From positions 61,350,439 to 61,414,438 of the forward strand of contig NC_134847.1 in assembly GCF_965363235.1 (NCBI RefSeq): a stretch of 64,000 nt of DNA, read 5' to 3'. Below the pieces are notes generated by a model, which was not told the origin of the DNA, did not search any database, and worked only from the letters and a program-made list of their open reading frames with translations. The DNA is from Mytilus galloprovincialis (lineage: Eukaryota > Mollusca > Bivalvia > Mytilida > Mytilidae). The position numbers and the translations under genes were made by a program. This document shows positions 12,020 through 23,950 of the stretch, piece after piece. Every line of letters begins with the position of its first letter. Position 1 is the stretch's first letter.

Positions 12020-12606
12020 AAAATCTTTATAATTTTGGTCCAATTATTCTGTATTCTATTTACCCGTTAAGAACCACATTTAGGCCAAATAAATAAATAT
12101 GTGTGTTTCCTATTTCCCTCTGTACTAAACCCTATATGTTTTAAGCTTGGAAATAGCTGCCTACCTTAAAGTTTTTTTTGTAATTTTCCAATAAGCACTG
12201 TTTAAGTCAGATTATCTCTCCCTTAGACTCAATGTAAAAAAAAAATGTTGAATTACATAAATTCCCTACCTACAATGTACCTACCATTTATTTTCAAAGA
12301 TGTAATAGGAAACACACACAGTATTTTATTTGGCCTTAGCCCTTATATATACAATGTACATGTACTCTTAATAAACCTTTTATTCCTGCAATAAAAAACA
12401 CTTTTGACTATAATTCTAAGACGCCAGTAATCAATTCTAATGTTTTTATTTTTATCTTACAGATGGTGACAAAAAAGATAACAGCACAGTGTTAAGATTG
12501 AATCAGAATGAATAAAACAAAAAGATTATAATAGGTATTGGGTTTTTTTTTAAATATTTTTATTTGCATGGATTAATTACTTTATCAATTTATAAAAAAA
12601 TACTAT

Positions 12607-12687
12607 TTAATTATCCTGCCTTGCATGGAATAATTAATTATCCTGCCTTGCATGGAATAATTAATTATCCTGCCTTGCATGGAATAA
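12607..12687. repeat. Three exact copies of a 27-bp tandem repeat
   Basis: The unit starts TTAATTATCCTGCCTTGCAT and is repeated at 12607, 12634 and 12661 without differences seen by eye. A partial relative (TTGCATGGATTAATTA) lies just upstream near 12565. AT-rich minisatellite with no coding content. Confidence 0.9.
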
Positions 12688-13439
12688 AATGACAACTTAC
12701 ATTGTTCTAAAAAAAAATGTTTGTAAATAATGAGTAAAATTAATGCTCAATAACAATGTTTAAAATGTTAACATCAAAACTGATTTTGATTTGAAGCCAT
12801 ATTTTATGAAATTGATTAATGTAGACAAATCTTTTTTATAGTTACAAATGTAGGTGACACTTAAACACTCAATATCTTTCTTTAATTAGTATAGTAGGAT
12901 GATACAGATTGATGCCTGTGAAAGAATTATAAAAAAGGTTGCATTCAGTTTTTTATTGTCAATAATACTTCCCTCCCCCTATTTTTCAAACTTTTTATAT
13001 GTTAAATAATGCAGGTCCTTGCATTTCAACAATTTATTTTTAGTTATACTCATTTTATTATTTCATTAATTACTTTCAGCTCCCTCAACCAGAAGAACTA
13101 TGAACACAGTTATTGATTTCTATGTTTCCTTGGAGATTTTAACAGTTATTGTTAAAACTTGAAATCTAACAGAATGAAAATTTGAGAAAATTTACATATA
13201 CAGTGTACATGTACATGTAGCTTCAATATAAATCAACTGATACACCGTAAGTATGTCTTCTATATATGAAAGTTATAAATTGGTTTGTTTACAAAATTTA
13301 TTTTTTACTAGATATATTGGAGTAAATACCGGACCAAATTATATATTAAAGCAAATACTCACAAACGTTTTTTTTTTTAAAATTACTAATATTCCTATAT
13401 GGTGATATAAATTATATGATCAAATTGTGGATACAACTA

Positions 13440-13950
13440 CATGGTTTATGCTATAAACTGTGAATATAAAAAAAGAGTATGTTGTATGATTGCCAATGAG
13501 AAAACTCTTCCAACAAGAGACCAAATGACAGAAGTTAACAACTGTAGCCTATAGTAGGTCATAGTACAGTCTTTAAAACAATGAGTAAAGCCCATACCAC
13601 TCAGAGAGCTATAAAATACACTGAAATGACAAATGTGAAACAATTAAAACTAGAAATTTGGCCTAATTTATCATACATGTATGTACAAAATAATGAACGA
13701 AAAACAAATATGTGACACATCAAACAACAACCACTGAATTAAAGGCTCCTGATTTGGGACGGACACAGACATACATAATGTATCGGGTTAAACATGTTCG
13801 CTGGGACCCAACCCTCCCCTTACCTGGGACAGTGGTGTAAGAGTACAAAATAAAAACAAACTATAAAATTCAGTTGAAAAAGACTTAAATCTTAACTCAT
13901 CATGAGATGGATACAAGTAGAAATAAATAAAACCAAGAAAAAGGGGGCAT
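13440..13950 (+). repeat. Dispersed repeat family A copy
   Basis: Contains the markers GTATGATTGCCAATGAGAAA, CAACAAGAGACCAAATGACA, GAGTAAAGCCCATACC and CCTGATTTGGGACGGACA. Other copies or pieces are at 21400-21660 (inverted, in a Helitron), 22735-22990, 50120-50530 and 59490-59545. Likely a retroelement untranslated tail or SINE-like family. No coding frame is conserved. Confidence 0.6.
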
Positions 13951-14278
13951 GGTCAGGTACTATTACATACAAACAACTGAAAGACACTTAGTATAGATCT
14001 AGATTATTTACTCTAAGCACACTCAAGCTTAATAGATGTGAAAAATACCCTAAATCTGATAGGTCCTGCAACTTTTGACTCCAAAAAATTACTTATAAAG
14101 GGAACTCAATCTTAATTTTGTGTTAAAATTTCATGAGAAATTGTTCAAAGCAAAGGAGAAGGCCTAGGGCATTAAAGGACTATTTTTTGTCCAAGAATAT
14201 ATACTATTCCAAAAAACCCCATTATGTTTGGAATTGCATAAATTTAAGAAACATGAATTAAAAACATAATATTTTTTA

Positions 14279-15760
14279 TACGACCGCAAAAATTAAAAAA
14301 ATTTTGGTCGTATATTGGTATCACGTTGGCGTCGTCGTCGTCGTCCGAATACTTTTAGTTTTCGCACTCTAACTTTAGTAAAAGTGAATAGAAATCTATG
14401 AAATTTTAACACAAGGTTTATGATCACAAAAGGAAGGTTGGAATTGATTTTGGGAGTTTTGGTCCCAACATTTTAGGAATTAGGGGCCAAAAAGGGCCCA
14501 AATAAGCATTTTCTTGGTTTTCGCACTATAACTTTAGTTTAAGTAAATAGAAATCTATGAAATTTTGACACAAGGTTTATGACTACAAAAGGAAGGTTGG
14601 GATTGATTTTGGGAGTTTTGGTTCCAACAGTTGAGGAATTAGGGGCCAAAAAAGAGCCCAAATAAGCATTATTCTTGGTTTTCGCACAATAACTTTAGTA
14701 TAAGTAAATAGAAATCTATGAAATTTAAACACAAGGTTTATGACCATAAAAGGAAGGTTGGGTTTGATTTTGGGAGTTTTGGTCCCAACAGTTTAGGAAT
14801 AAGGGGCCCAAAGGGTTCAAAATTAAACTTTGTTTGATTTCATCAAAAATTGAATAATTGGGGTTCTTTGATATGCCGAATCTAACTGTGTATGTAGATT
14901 CTTAATTTTTGGTCCCGTTTTCAAATTGGTCTACATTAAGGTCCAAAGGGTCCAAATTTAAACTTAGTTTGATTTAACAAAAATTGAATCCTTGGGGTTC
15001 TTTGATATGCTGAATCTAAAAATGTACAGTATTCAGCAATAGCAAGAAATCTTCAATTGCACAGTATTGTGCAATAGCAAATATTTCCAATTGCACAGTA
15101 TTGCGCAATAGCAAGAAATATCTAATTGCAATTTCAATTGGAGTTATCTTTCTTTGTCCAGAATAGTATTTGAATCAACTTAAATCATTGTTTTATACAA
15201 TATATATAATTGATATTTCAATTGGAGTTATCTTTCTTTGTCCAGAATAGTAGTTGAATCAACTTAAATCATTGTTTTATACAATATACAATGTATATTC
15301 ACTTTTACTACCGACTGATAAATTAAAACAATCTTTACCATTCAGTGATAACAAGCACTTTATTTTACATTTTAATATTTTATGATGTATTTAAATGAGT
15401 AGTTATTGTTGCAATCTCCATTATTAGAAATTTGAATTGAGATCAGTTTTGGAAAAAGGGAAAGGGGGATGTGAAAAAAAAAAAAATGGGGGGGGGGGGT
15501 TAAATTTTTCTCATTTCAGATTTCATAAATAAAAAGAAAATTTCTTCAAACATTTTTTTGAGAGGATTAATATTCAACAGCATAGTGAATTGCTCAAAGG
15601 CAAAAAAAATATTTTAAGTTCATTAGACCACATTCATTCTGTGTCAGAAACCTATGCTGTGTCAACTATCTAATCACAATCCAAATTTAGAGCTGAATCC
15701 AGCTTGAATGTTGTGTCCATACTTGCCCCAACCGTTCAGGGTTCAACCTCTGCGGTCGTA
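14279..15760. mobile_element. TA-flanked TIR element (TACGACCGCA ends), 1.48 kb
   Basis: The ends are perfect inverted repeats TACGACCGCA / TGCGGTCGTA with a TA on each side, the mark of Tc1/mariner-type insertion. Next to the left end are a GTCGTCGTCGTC run and three tandem units of about 160 bp. These begin TTTTCGCACTCTAACTTTAG and contain GGAAGGTTGG and GGGGCCAAAA. Near 15030-15125 there are three copies of a (TT)GCACAGTATTG(T/C)GCAATAGCAA word that can fold on itself. There is no transposase frame, so it is non-autonomous. A diverged relative of its right half lies at about 18890-19400. It is nested in the 9.96-kb insertion. Confidence 0.75.
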
Positions 15761-15849
15761 TAAAGCTGCACCCTGCGGAGCATCTGGTTGTCTGATAAGG
15801 TCACAATTACATCATGAAGACGAGGACAAATATAGAATTTATGCAGTTT

Positions 15850-16300
15850 CCAAAACAACAAAATAATTTAAAAAAACTTTTATTATAACTATTGACATAA
15901 TCTCACTAAATATAATTTTTTTCTTGGATGGGCACATTACAGTCTAAAATATAATTTTATTTGACAAAAAACAAAGAAAATTAAGAAATTTTACAAATTT
16001 GGTCTAAGTTTATTGCCATGGTAACTCTTTAGTTGTAAAAAAAAACCCATTATTTTCTGAATATGGTGTACCTTAGTCTAGTTTGGACAAATTTTGAAAT
16101 ATTTAGGATAACTGTTAAATTAGCAGTAATATCTGGGCCAAATAAAAACCTTTTTTAGTTAGCCCCTACTACTTTGAGATATTGAACAAAGTGTTGCCAT
16201 AATGATTTTAAAGGATGGATGGACAAACAATGGCATAACATATACATCCCTTACCTACCAGAAGTTACAAAGTTATAAAAAAAATGTTTATATATTTTCA
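15850..16300 (+). repeat. Dispersed repeat with GGATGGATGGACAAAC tail
   Basis: Ends in AAGGATGGATGGACAAACAATGGCATAACATA, broken here for length: GGATGGATGGACAAAC then AATGGCATAACATA. This resembles the intronic repeats at 10140-10590 and 44100-44570, which end in GGTGGACGGACAAACAGATGG and GCGGACGGATATACGG. Boundaries are vague and no coding content is seen. Confidence 0.4.
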
Positions 16301-17129
16301 GATCACAATTATGTCAACCTAATCATTGGAAGTTTATCAAGTTACATGAGAAGCATTGAAAGCCTGCAGAGATTCTACATGTATAAATAAATGGAATAGA
16401 CTCACACTTAAAAATAACTTTTACACAAGACTAATGCACTCTCAAACAAGGATTATTCATGTTTCAATGAGTGAATTGAAGTGCATACTAGCTGCTCATG
16501 AAAATTTGTGTGCATTTTTTAAATATTTATTTTCGTTTTATTGATTGTTGTTTTCAAAAATTTGTATGTCTTCATAAATTAATCATGAACATACATGTAT
16601 TGTTGTTAATAATTAAGATAGATATAAAGAATATTTTTATCTCAGTTTTAGCCAAATGATACAGTTAAATCTGATTTAACTTCTTTCCAAATATATAAAC
16701 ATATGAATACAAGGAGATTTGGGGTATAGGTTCATTGGACAGCATCCCAACAACAACAAAAAACCACAAGACTAAAGTTGATTACAATTTTCCAAAACAG
16801 AATAGTTTCAATTGGCCATTCATCAAAAAGTGTGAATATATTTATAGCCCAACAAATAAAGATCTGCTATCAACAAAAAGAAAACAATAATAAAATTATC
16901 TCGCAAATGAATTATTATTGTGCAAACAGGGTTAACCCGATCTCAAAATGGATACATTATAAACGCTTTTGATTAAATAGTAGATTTTATGCATAAAAAA
17001 AATGCAGTATTACAACTGCTTTTACTACAATGACATTCATTTTTGTCATGAATTTGATGTTAAAATACTTATGGCATATATTACCATATGAGATATTCAA
17101 GCTCCATGTAGCTTTCAGTTTTTGTCGAG

Positions 17130-18263
17130 CGTGCGACTTTTGTCGCAGAAAGCTCAACATAGGGAGAGTGATCTGGCGGCGGCTGTGTATGCTAACTTCT
17201 TAAAAGCTTTGTATTTTAGAAGGTGGAAGACCTGGATGCTTCATACTTTGTATATAGATGCTTCATGTTACAAAGTTTCCGTCAGTCACATGTCCAATGT
17301 CCTTGACCTCATTTTCATGGTTCAGTGACTACTTGAAAAAAAGTTAAGATTTTTTGTAATGTGAAATTCTCTCTTATCATAAGTAAAAGGATAACTATAT
17401 TTGGTATGTGCGTAGCTTGCAAGGTCCTCATGCCCGTCAGACAGTTTTCACTTGGCCTTGACCTCATTTCATGGATCAGTGAACAAGGTTAAGTTTTGGT
17501 GGTCAAGTCCATATCTCAGATACTATAAGCAATAGGTCTAGTATATTTGGTGAATGGAAGCACTGTAAGGTGTACATGTCCAACTGGCAGTTGTCATCTG
17601 ACCTTGACCTCATTTTCATGGTTCAGTGGTCAAAGTTAAGCTTTTGAGTTTTGGTCTTTTTTTTCTAATACTATATGCAATAGGTCAACTATATTTGGTG
17701 TATGGAAATATTTTATGATCTATATATCAGTTGTGCAGGTTTTATTTGACCTTGAACTCATTTTCACAGTTCATTGCTCAGTGTTAAAGTTTTGTGTTTT
17801 GGTCTGGTTTTTTTAAACTACTGTGGATTCATTTATTTTCGTGGGTACCAATTTTCGTGGATAAGGGAAAACTTGGATGTTCGTGGATATTTAATTTCGT
17901 GGTTTTGATGAAGTCATCCTATAAGCCCATAGCAAATTTGTCATTCGTGGAACATTTAATTTCGTGGTTTACCTGTAACCACGAAACCCACGAAAATTGG
18001 TATCCAACGAAAATTAATGAATCCACAGTATAAGCAATAGGTCAACTATATTTGTTGTATGGAAGAATTGTTAGCTGTACATGTCTGCCTGGCATGGTTC
18101 ATCTGACCTTGAGCTCATTTTCATGGTTCATTGGTCAATGTTAAGTTTTCTTGGTTAATGTTATGTTTATGTGACTGTTGAAATAAAGCTTTATATTTAG
18201 GACTATCAACATAATATCAATGATTAGTAAAGAAGGCGAGACATTTCAGCGTGTGTACTCTTG
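17130..18263 (+). repeat. Array-type repeat with TGACCTTGACCTCATTTTCA units
   Basis: About five units, roughly 145 bp apart, each contain a version of TGACCTTGACCTCATTTTCA followed by TGGTTCA and a conserved ACTATA(A/T)GCAATAGGTC word. The left end has CTTTTGTCGCAGAAAGCTC and the right end GAGACATTTCAGCGTGTG. The same family lies inverted at 30643-31506 with the same two ends. It is interrupted by a TIR element at 17821-18028. No coding frame. Confidence 0.75.
17821..18028. mobile_element. 208-bp MITE, CTGTGGATTCATT ends, TA target site
   Basis: It starts CTGTGGATTCATTTATTTTC and ends AATTAATGAATCCACAG. It is flanked by TA on both sides inside one unit of the surrounding array. Neighbouring units read ACTATAAGCAATAGG without it, which is the empty site. 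Internal ATTTTCGTGG / CCACGAAA words extend the inverted symmetry. Tc1/mariner-type MITE by its TA duplication. Confidence 0.85.
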
Positions 18264-18889
18264 TGTTTCCTTACTGAATAAAAATTATGAGATTTCAATT
18301 GCTAGTGAGACAATAATTTAGCAGTGACAAACAGGCAATTGGACCAGATTCCTTTTCAAAGTTTTTGAAATATAAGCAATTGATTTACAGTACATATATT
18401 CATCACTGGTTTAATGCACACAACTACAATAACAATTACTGTTAATGCCAAGAGTATCAGGACATAATTTGGGTGTAACAGCTACCAAGGTATCTGTTAG
18501 CTTAAAACCCAGTCCCCAATCATGTATATTAAATAATTGAAATTGGTTAATGTGCAGTAAAAGTAAAGAGTATATGTACAATAATGTAAAAGAGAAGGGG
18601 TCAAGATAATGTTTTGATGAGCAGTAATAAAAATACAATAAAAATTAATGCAGCAAGGTTCAGTATTTCAAAGAATTATTTCATAGGTGTCTAGGTAAAA
18701 TGTTTGAACAAGAATAGGATTCATAATTATTAGGACCATTACATCTACATATACCATTCATCTATTAAAAGGGGGGCAGGTTTGTTTTCTCTCTCGGAAA
18801 TAACATAAATTTAAACTGCATTGATCAATTTGTTTTATACAACTGCTAGAAATTTGTGGTTGTGTAATGGTATGGTGATGTCATCATTG

Positions 18890-19400
18890 GGAGACATTTA
18901 GTTTTTAGACAATAACTAAAGTATAAGAGAAGGGATCTGTACAAGATGGTCCAACCGGTCCAAAATTAAAATTTTTGTTTGATTTTTATAAAAAATAAAT
19001 ATTAAGGTTTTTTTGTTATGCTGAAGCTAAGGTTCCATGAATTTAGATTTTGAGCCCCATTATTAAATTAGTCTCACATTGAAGTCCTAAGGGTCCAAAA
19101 CTAAACTTAATTAGTTTTCATTAAAAGTTCAATTCTTCTGATTCTTTGATATGCTGAATCTCAACATGTAATTATATTTTGAATATTATACCATATTACA
19201 TGTACATATTATAAGTGAAATATCCAGTTTTAAAACTTAAAGTTCTTAGTCCACATTCAATCTGTGCCAGAAATCAAGCTATGTCAAATATATATATATA
19301 TATAATCACAATCCAAATTGAGAGCTGTATCAAGCTTGAATGTTGTGTCCATTATTGTTCAGGGTTCCACCTCTGGGTAGTATCTAGCGGCACCCAACCA
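18890..19400 (+). repeat. Diverged partial copy of the TACGACCGCA element
   Basis: Shares with 14.8-15.75 kb the phrases GGTCCAAAATTAAA, TTCTTTGATATGCTGAATCT, AATCACAATCCAAATT, and TTGAATGTTGTGTCCAT followed by GTTCAGGGTTC. The terminal TACGACC repeat was not seen on the left. A short TA run lies at 19286-19303. Old, decayed copy. Confidence 0.5.
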
Positions 19401-20289
19401 TGCCAACAGAGCATTATATTTTGGAAGGAACAAACTTATTTTAACAATTCACTTTTGAAAACAATTATTATAGATACAACGTACATAAATGCTGATTTCA
19501 TGAATTTTCTTGTTTCATTACACCTCTAGAGCTGTCATGATTGATGAAAAGAAAGACTGACCATATTCATACTTGACTTGATGACGTCATAAAAAAGTTC
19601 AAGCGGTATCAAGCCTGCAATAACTCTTGGATGTGTGGTTGTTCACAAATAAAATAAAACTGAATAAACATTATAATTGCTATTGTAGGTAAGAAAATCT
19701 GGAACACATGTTAAAATATGTCACATTTTGTAAGGTTTGACATGACAAAATGACTGAGATTACTAAATAAGTTTTAGTCATTGCAGACTGTGGCACATGC
19801 AGGTTATACCTTATGACCTATAGTTGCTTAAATCAATATCATTTGAACTTTGGTGGATAGTCACATTAGCAATCATACCTGAACTCCATATTTTAATCAT
19901 CATGTATATTACAGCACATAATGTGTTAAGAGTTTCTGTTCCAATCATTGTATAAATATCAAATGGCCAATATATTATGTGCTACTCAAGTTAGTGAACA
20001 TATTGAAGGGCAAGTTAACATGGTCATTTGTTAATTAGTCACAAATGTGTTCACTATATGTCAATGATGCAAACTTTAAAGTTTATATATGTAGGGTTGT
20101 CTAACTGACAACCTCTTTACTTCATACTGAGAATGTCTTGTCATAGTGAAAGTACAAAAGTGAAAAGAATGAAAATGGCACGTACATTTTTATGTTTATG
20201 TTATTTGCAAAAACTTTTCCCAGAGAACCTTACTTCTATCTGGTATTTTTTACTAACAATGTTAAACCTTGAACAGAAATGATATGAAC

Positions 20290-20455
20290 CTACAGTCTTA
20301 TATTACATGGGAAGGGGCACTGACTGACCTAAAAAGGGGGGGGGGGGGTTGTTGTTTCCAGTCATGCTTCAGTGATTCCCTATATAATAAACCAACATTT
20401 ACCAGGGAAAAAAGGGGGGGCTGGGCCACCCTGGATCCGACTATAAATGGATAAA
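20290..20455. mobile_element. Partial CAGTGGCGGATCC-type MITE
   Basis: Contains GGGGCACTGACTGACCTAAA, a G run, CAGTCATGCTTCAGTGATTC and a GGATCCGACTAT end, matching the elements at 26423-26587 and 26856-27013. The left terminus is degraded. It is nested close to the right end of the 9.96-kb insertion. Confidence 0.55.
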
Positions 20456-20973
20456 AGATGTCCCTTTATGTTCATAATGAGAAAAGGAAACATGGAAAGG
20501 CTTGCATAATTTGGTAGACCAAACTTCCTCCGTTGACAACCGCATATTCATTCAAATCATCATTTGTACCTGTCCAAGTTTATGTTGCAGCATTTGGGCT
20601 TGTTTTCCCTTTGGACTTAGGAGGGACTATGCGCCTAACACACATTTCAATTATATATCTGATTCACGTTTCCCTCCATGTTTACTTTCCAAAGGGTTCG
20701 GGGAGATAACTTAGATAAGAATGCACACATAATAAAGGTCCTGTGTGGGACGTAAATTTAATGCTCATTTTTTAAATCTAGGAAAAGTTGTTTAAATTTT
20801 GGGAAGAAATTATCAAATTGAAGTTTTTCAAGACGGTAACTAATGGTTCTGAGGAAATTTATTGCGTAGATAATCGTTCCAAAATTTGGAACGAATTTCG
20901 AAAGCCGGTGGCAGTGATTGATGGAGTAAGGGAAAACAGTTCCGGAACGGAAACGATCACTGTCCGGAGTTTG

Positions 20974-21144
20974 TAGTGTATTTGCACTTCGGTTTAACAT
21001 CGCAATTATTCAATTTGATAAGTATTTCGTCTCATATAGGTCATTTCTAATCGATCACTAAAAAGAGAAAGCAGTTGTTGTATGCATCACTGAAACGTAG
21101 CACAAGTGTTATATAAATTTGAGACTCGTTCCTTTTATTTGCAA
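20974..21144. repeat. Segmental duplication, copy I, middle part
   Basis: Resumes the block after the large insertion. TAGTGTATTTG is followed by CGGTTT, CATCGC, GAAAGCAGTTGTTGTATGCA and CACTGAAACGTA, which match 44955-45065 of copy II. It is cut off at 21145 by a Helitron end. Confidence 0.8.
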
Positions 21145-22212
21145 CTAGAAGACACCCGCGAAATCGCGGGCATTCAGAGCGTAGTTTAAAGTATCGGTAT
21201 GTAAAGTGTTGTTGGAAGAATTTTGTTAAATACAGAATGACTGGAGAATTTCAGCAAAAGTATCATAAGTCATAGGTTATTGGGGACAGGAAAATGTTTT
21301 TTTTACCCTCCACCTTTATTTCCAAAGTTCCCAATTTTTGGTTTTCTATCAATTTCAATATGAACATACATTTAGTATGTTATGAACATTTATTGAAGTA
21401 AGGAGCCTGTAATTCAGTGGTTGTCGTTTGTTTATGTGTTACATATTTGTTTAGTTTCGTTCATTTTTTGTACATAAATAAGGCCGCTAGTTTTCTCGTT
21501 TGCATTGTTTTACATTGTCATTTCGGGGCCTTTTGAAGCTTAGTATGCGGTATGGGCTTTTCTCTTTGTTGAAGGCCGTACGGTAACCTATAATTGTTAA
21601 TTTCTGTGTCATTTTGGTCTCTTGTGGAGAGTTGTCTCAACATGGCAATCATACCACATCTTCTTTTTTTTTTGTAACCAATGAATTTCGTAAAAGATTT
21701 AATGACTGGAGAATTTCAGAAAAAGTATCAAAAGTTCACATGAATAATTTTAGCTCTTATCTGTATATTATGAACATTCATTATTATATAAATAAAGCGT
21801 ATTTACTTTCAATTCTAAGTTTACTAATCGATCCATGGTGATCATTGATATAGTATACAGACCCTCTCTATTTAATAAACTCTGTGACTGCCGTGGATAG
21901 TAAACTTGAAAATGAAAGCAGATAAAATTCTGAAAATACACTTTATTCGTAGTATATGTATGTTCAAAGTATACAGAAAAACGCAAACCGGAAGTCTAAT
22001 CTGACTTAAAATTTCGTACAATGACGGGACAATACCCGGATGCCTTTTTTCTCGTTTTTCTCCTAAAATAACTCAATCTGAATAATCATATGAATGGATG
22101 ACAAATGCGACTATGCACTGTACTTATAGGACACAGAGGCGTGTTAATTAATTTATTGTGGAAAGAAGAGAAGCGACACCAAAAATGAGGTCTTCTCGTT
22201 TAATAGTATAGA
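21145..22212 (-). mobile_element. Non-autonomous Helitron (minus strand)
   Basis: Read on the minus strand it starts TCTATACTATTAAACGAGAA (5' TC end at 22212). It ends with the hairpin CCCGCGATTTCGCGGG, then TGTCTT and CTAG (3' end at 21145), followed by T. A subterminal hairpin plus a CTAG end is the Helitron signature. The base before the 5' TC is T rather than the usual A. The same ends and interior occur at 26003-27561 on the plus strand. No Rep/helicase frame is present. A family A repeat sits inside at 21400-21660. Confidence 0.8.
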
Positions 22213-22319
22213 AAACTAAGAGTCAACAGGATAATATATGGTGTGAGTAATTCGCTCTGACCCAAATGGGAAAAAGTAAAATCACAAAAATGCTGAACTC
22301 CGAGGAAAATTCGAAACGG

Positions 22320-22500
22320 AAAGTCCCTAATCTTTACTGACCCCATATAATTCGTATAAGGTCACTAGCACACAGTATAATGGATTTATCTTACCGTGTG
22401 TTATTTAGACTAATGATATATCGAAGAGATTTTCGACAGGCAGAGCCAAAAATCATAATCAATTCTTTGTATACTATACATGGTAAAATTTGGTAAAGGT
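22320..22500. repeat. Segmental duplication, copy I, third part
   Basis: AATTCGTATAAGGTCACTAG, TGTTATTTAGACTAATGATA and a GGTTTTAATTTG(A)TTTATTGT stretch match 45145-45330 of copy II. After about 22500 the match stops and 1.2 kb of unrelated sequence follows. Confidence 0.75.
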
Positions 22501-23739
22501 TTTAATTTGATTTATTGTTACGAAATCACTGACTTATTAAAAACAGGATATCACACCCTAATTTTGACGATGGTGTTGTTTATAGAGCCCGTAAAGTTAA
22601 GACTCATGTTTATTCGTTGATCCCTTGAATATGCCTAAAAGTTATAAATTTACCACAGTAATACGATCTTTGAAATTGTTTTTATTGGCAGTAACCTTTT
22701 GATTTTGAATAATTACGACATAATTAAAGTTTATTACTTTATATATGAAAATAAGAAGGTTTGGTATGCCAATAAGAGATATATTCACAAACGTATTAAA
22801 TGAAGTTGAAGTAAGCCATTATAGGCAAACATACTCCCTTGAACAATGAGAAAAACTATGCAAAATATGAAAGTTAACAATTCAATCGAAATTCAAAAAT
22901 TCAAAAGAAAACTAACGGCATATAACTCATAACAAAACAATTAACAAAAAACATAGAAGATAAACACGAAACATCGTCAACCACTGATACATGTACAGTT
23001 GCGAGAACTCATGATCCTGCATCATGCCGTTACTGTTTACATATATATTGTCATGGCACAATGTCGTGCCTTTCTCAGACTGTTTATGACATCTTTGAAA
23101 TTACTTCATTATACGTGTACCGGTTAATATGCTAAGAGAGCATGTTTCATGTGTTACTGGTCATTGGCTTTGAACTAGCTTCCAGTAACTACGAGTACTG
23201 TTATATCTGCGTTTTTTGTTTTTATGTTAGCTGTCTGTATGGACGTTAAGATATATTGAGTTTATACATGTGCAACTTATCTTTACATGTTGTTCTTTTT
23301 TGTGTGTGTTTACGCCACTGTCCACTGTTAAGTGAATGGTTGAGCGTCCACAAAGACATTTAACCCGTTAAATGTTTTATTTCCCTCTGGTAAAATTGAC
23401 ATTAGATTGATGTGTTCATTCTTTTATGCCCCTCTTGATTATTTGTTAGTATTTGCATATCCTTGGCTTTATTTTCATTTTGTTTTGAGCATTTCTGATG
23501 ATGATAATTCCACACAGAGGTTCGGACGCACTAACATTTATCAAAAATATTATTTTCATTTTCTAATCAAAATATTTTGCAGCTTATATGATGATCAATA
23601 ATAAATACAAATTTCATTGGTTTATTTTAAACTATTATTCAAAATACAAATATACTTTAACGGTCGAGAATATTTTTTCCGATTTTAAGTTTTCTCTGGT
23701 ATTAAAAGAAAAGGACAAAGTAGACAAAGCCCTAAACGT
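22501..23739. other. Copy-I-specific insertion, no gene seen
   Basis: Copy II lacks this stretch. It includes a family A repeat piece at about 22735-22990 (AACAATGAGAAAAACTATG, AAAACTAACGGCATATAA). No coding frame is supported and no clean terminal repeat was found, so the insertion class is unknown. Confidence 0.45.
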
Positions 23740-23950
23740 GCATCAAACAAGAAAGATCAGATTTGAACGTTCGATGACCTTTAAAGATAAAAATAGGCAG
23801 AAGGTTGAATATCTAATACAAAATGAAGGTTGTTATACTCAGTATATTAGTTCTGTTATGTAAGTAGCACTATACATTTCTGAATATGAGAATTAACTAT
23901 AACGTTTAATTTATTTACTTTTACAAACTCAGATTTATCAGTTTAAAATT
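23740..23950. repeat. Segmental duplication, copy I, right end with orphan exon
   Basis: Matches 45345-45535 of copy II: GAAAGATCAGATTTGAACGT, GAATATCTAATACAAAATGA, and TAAGTAG(C/G)ACTATACATT after the splice donor. Similarity fades after about 23945, and nothing like exon 2 or exon 3 follows. Confidence 0.85.
23823..23859 (+). pseudogene. Orphan first exon of an inhibitor gene (gene B)
   Basis: Codes MKVVILSILVLL with a phase-1 GTAAGT donor, the exact counterpart of exon 1 of gene D at 45428-45464. The upstream flank and the start of intron 1 are also kept. No six-Cys exon was found in the following 20 kb, so the gene is truncated by the end of the duplication or by later loss. In copy II the matching gene is head to head with gene C. 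Here the partner (gene A) lies 13 kb away because of insertions. Confidence 0.75.

Larger units (their letters stand above)
11018..20973. mobile_element. 9,956-bp TIR insertion with 9-bp TSD (Mutator-like candidate)
   Basis: The insertion is flanked by perfect 9-bp duplications TAGTGTATT (11009-11017 and 20974-20982). Copy II of the block has one TAGTGTATT at the same place and no insertion, so the boundaries are exact. The ends are inverted: the left starts CAAACTCCCCGGCAGTTCC and the right, reversed, starts CAAACTCCGGACAGTGATC. About 60 bases further in, both ends share ATCACTGCC followed by CGGCTTT and CGTT, so the inverted repeats are long and imperfect. A 9-bp target duplication with long TIRs is the hallmark of Mutator-like elements; that class is inferred. 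No transposase frame is visible. Much of the inside is other repeats (13.4, 14.3-15.8, 17.1-18.3, 18.9-19.4, 20.3 kb). It is either a decayed autonomous copy or a large non-autonomous carrier. Confidence 0.8.

Noticed and set aside
16202-16972. Run of short plus-strand frames in the large insertion
   Set aside because: The first overlaps a dispersed repeat tail and the others show no motif or shared codon pattern.
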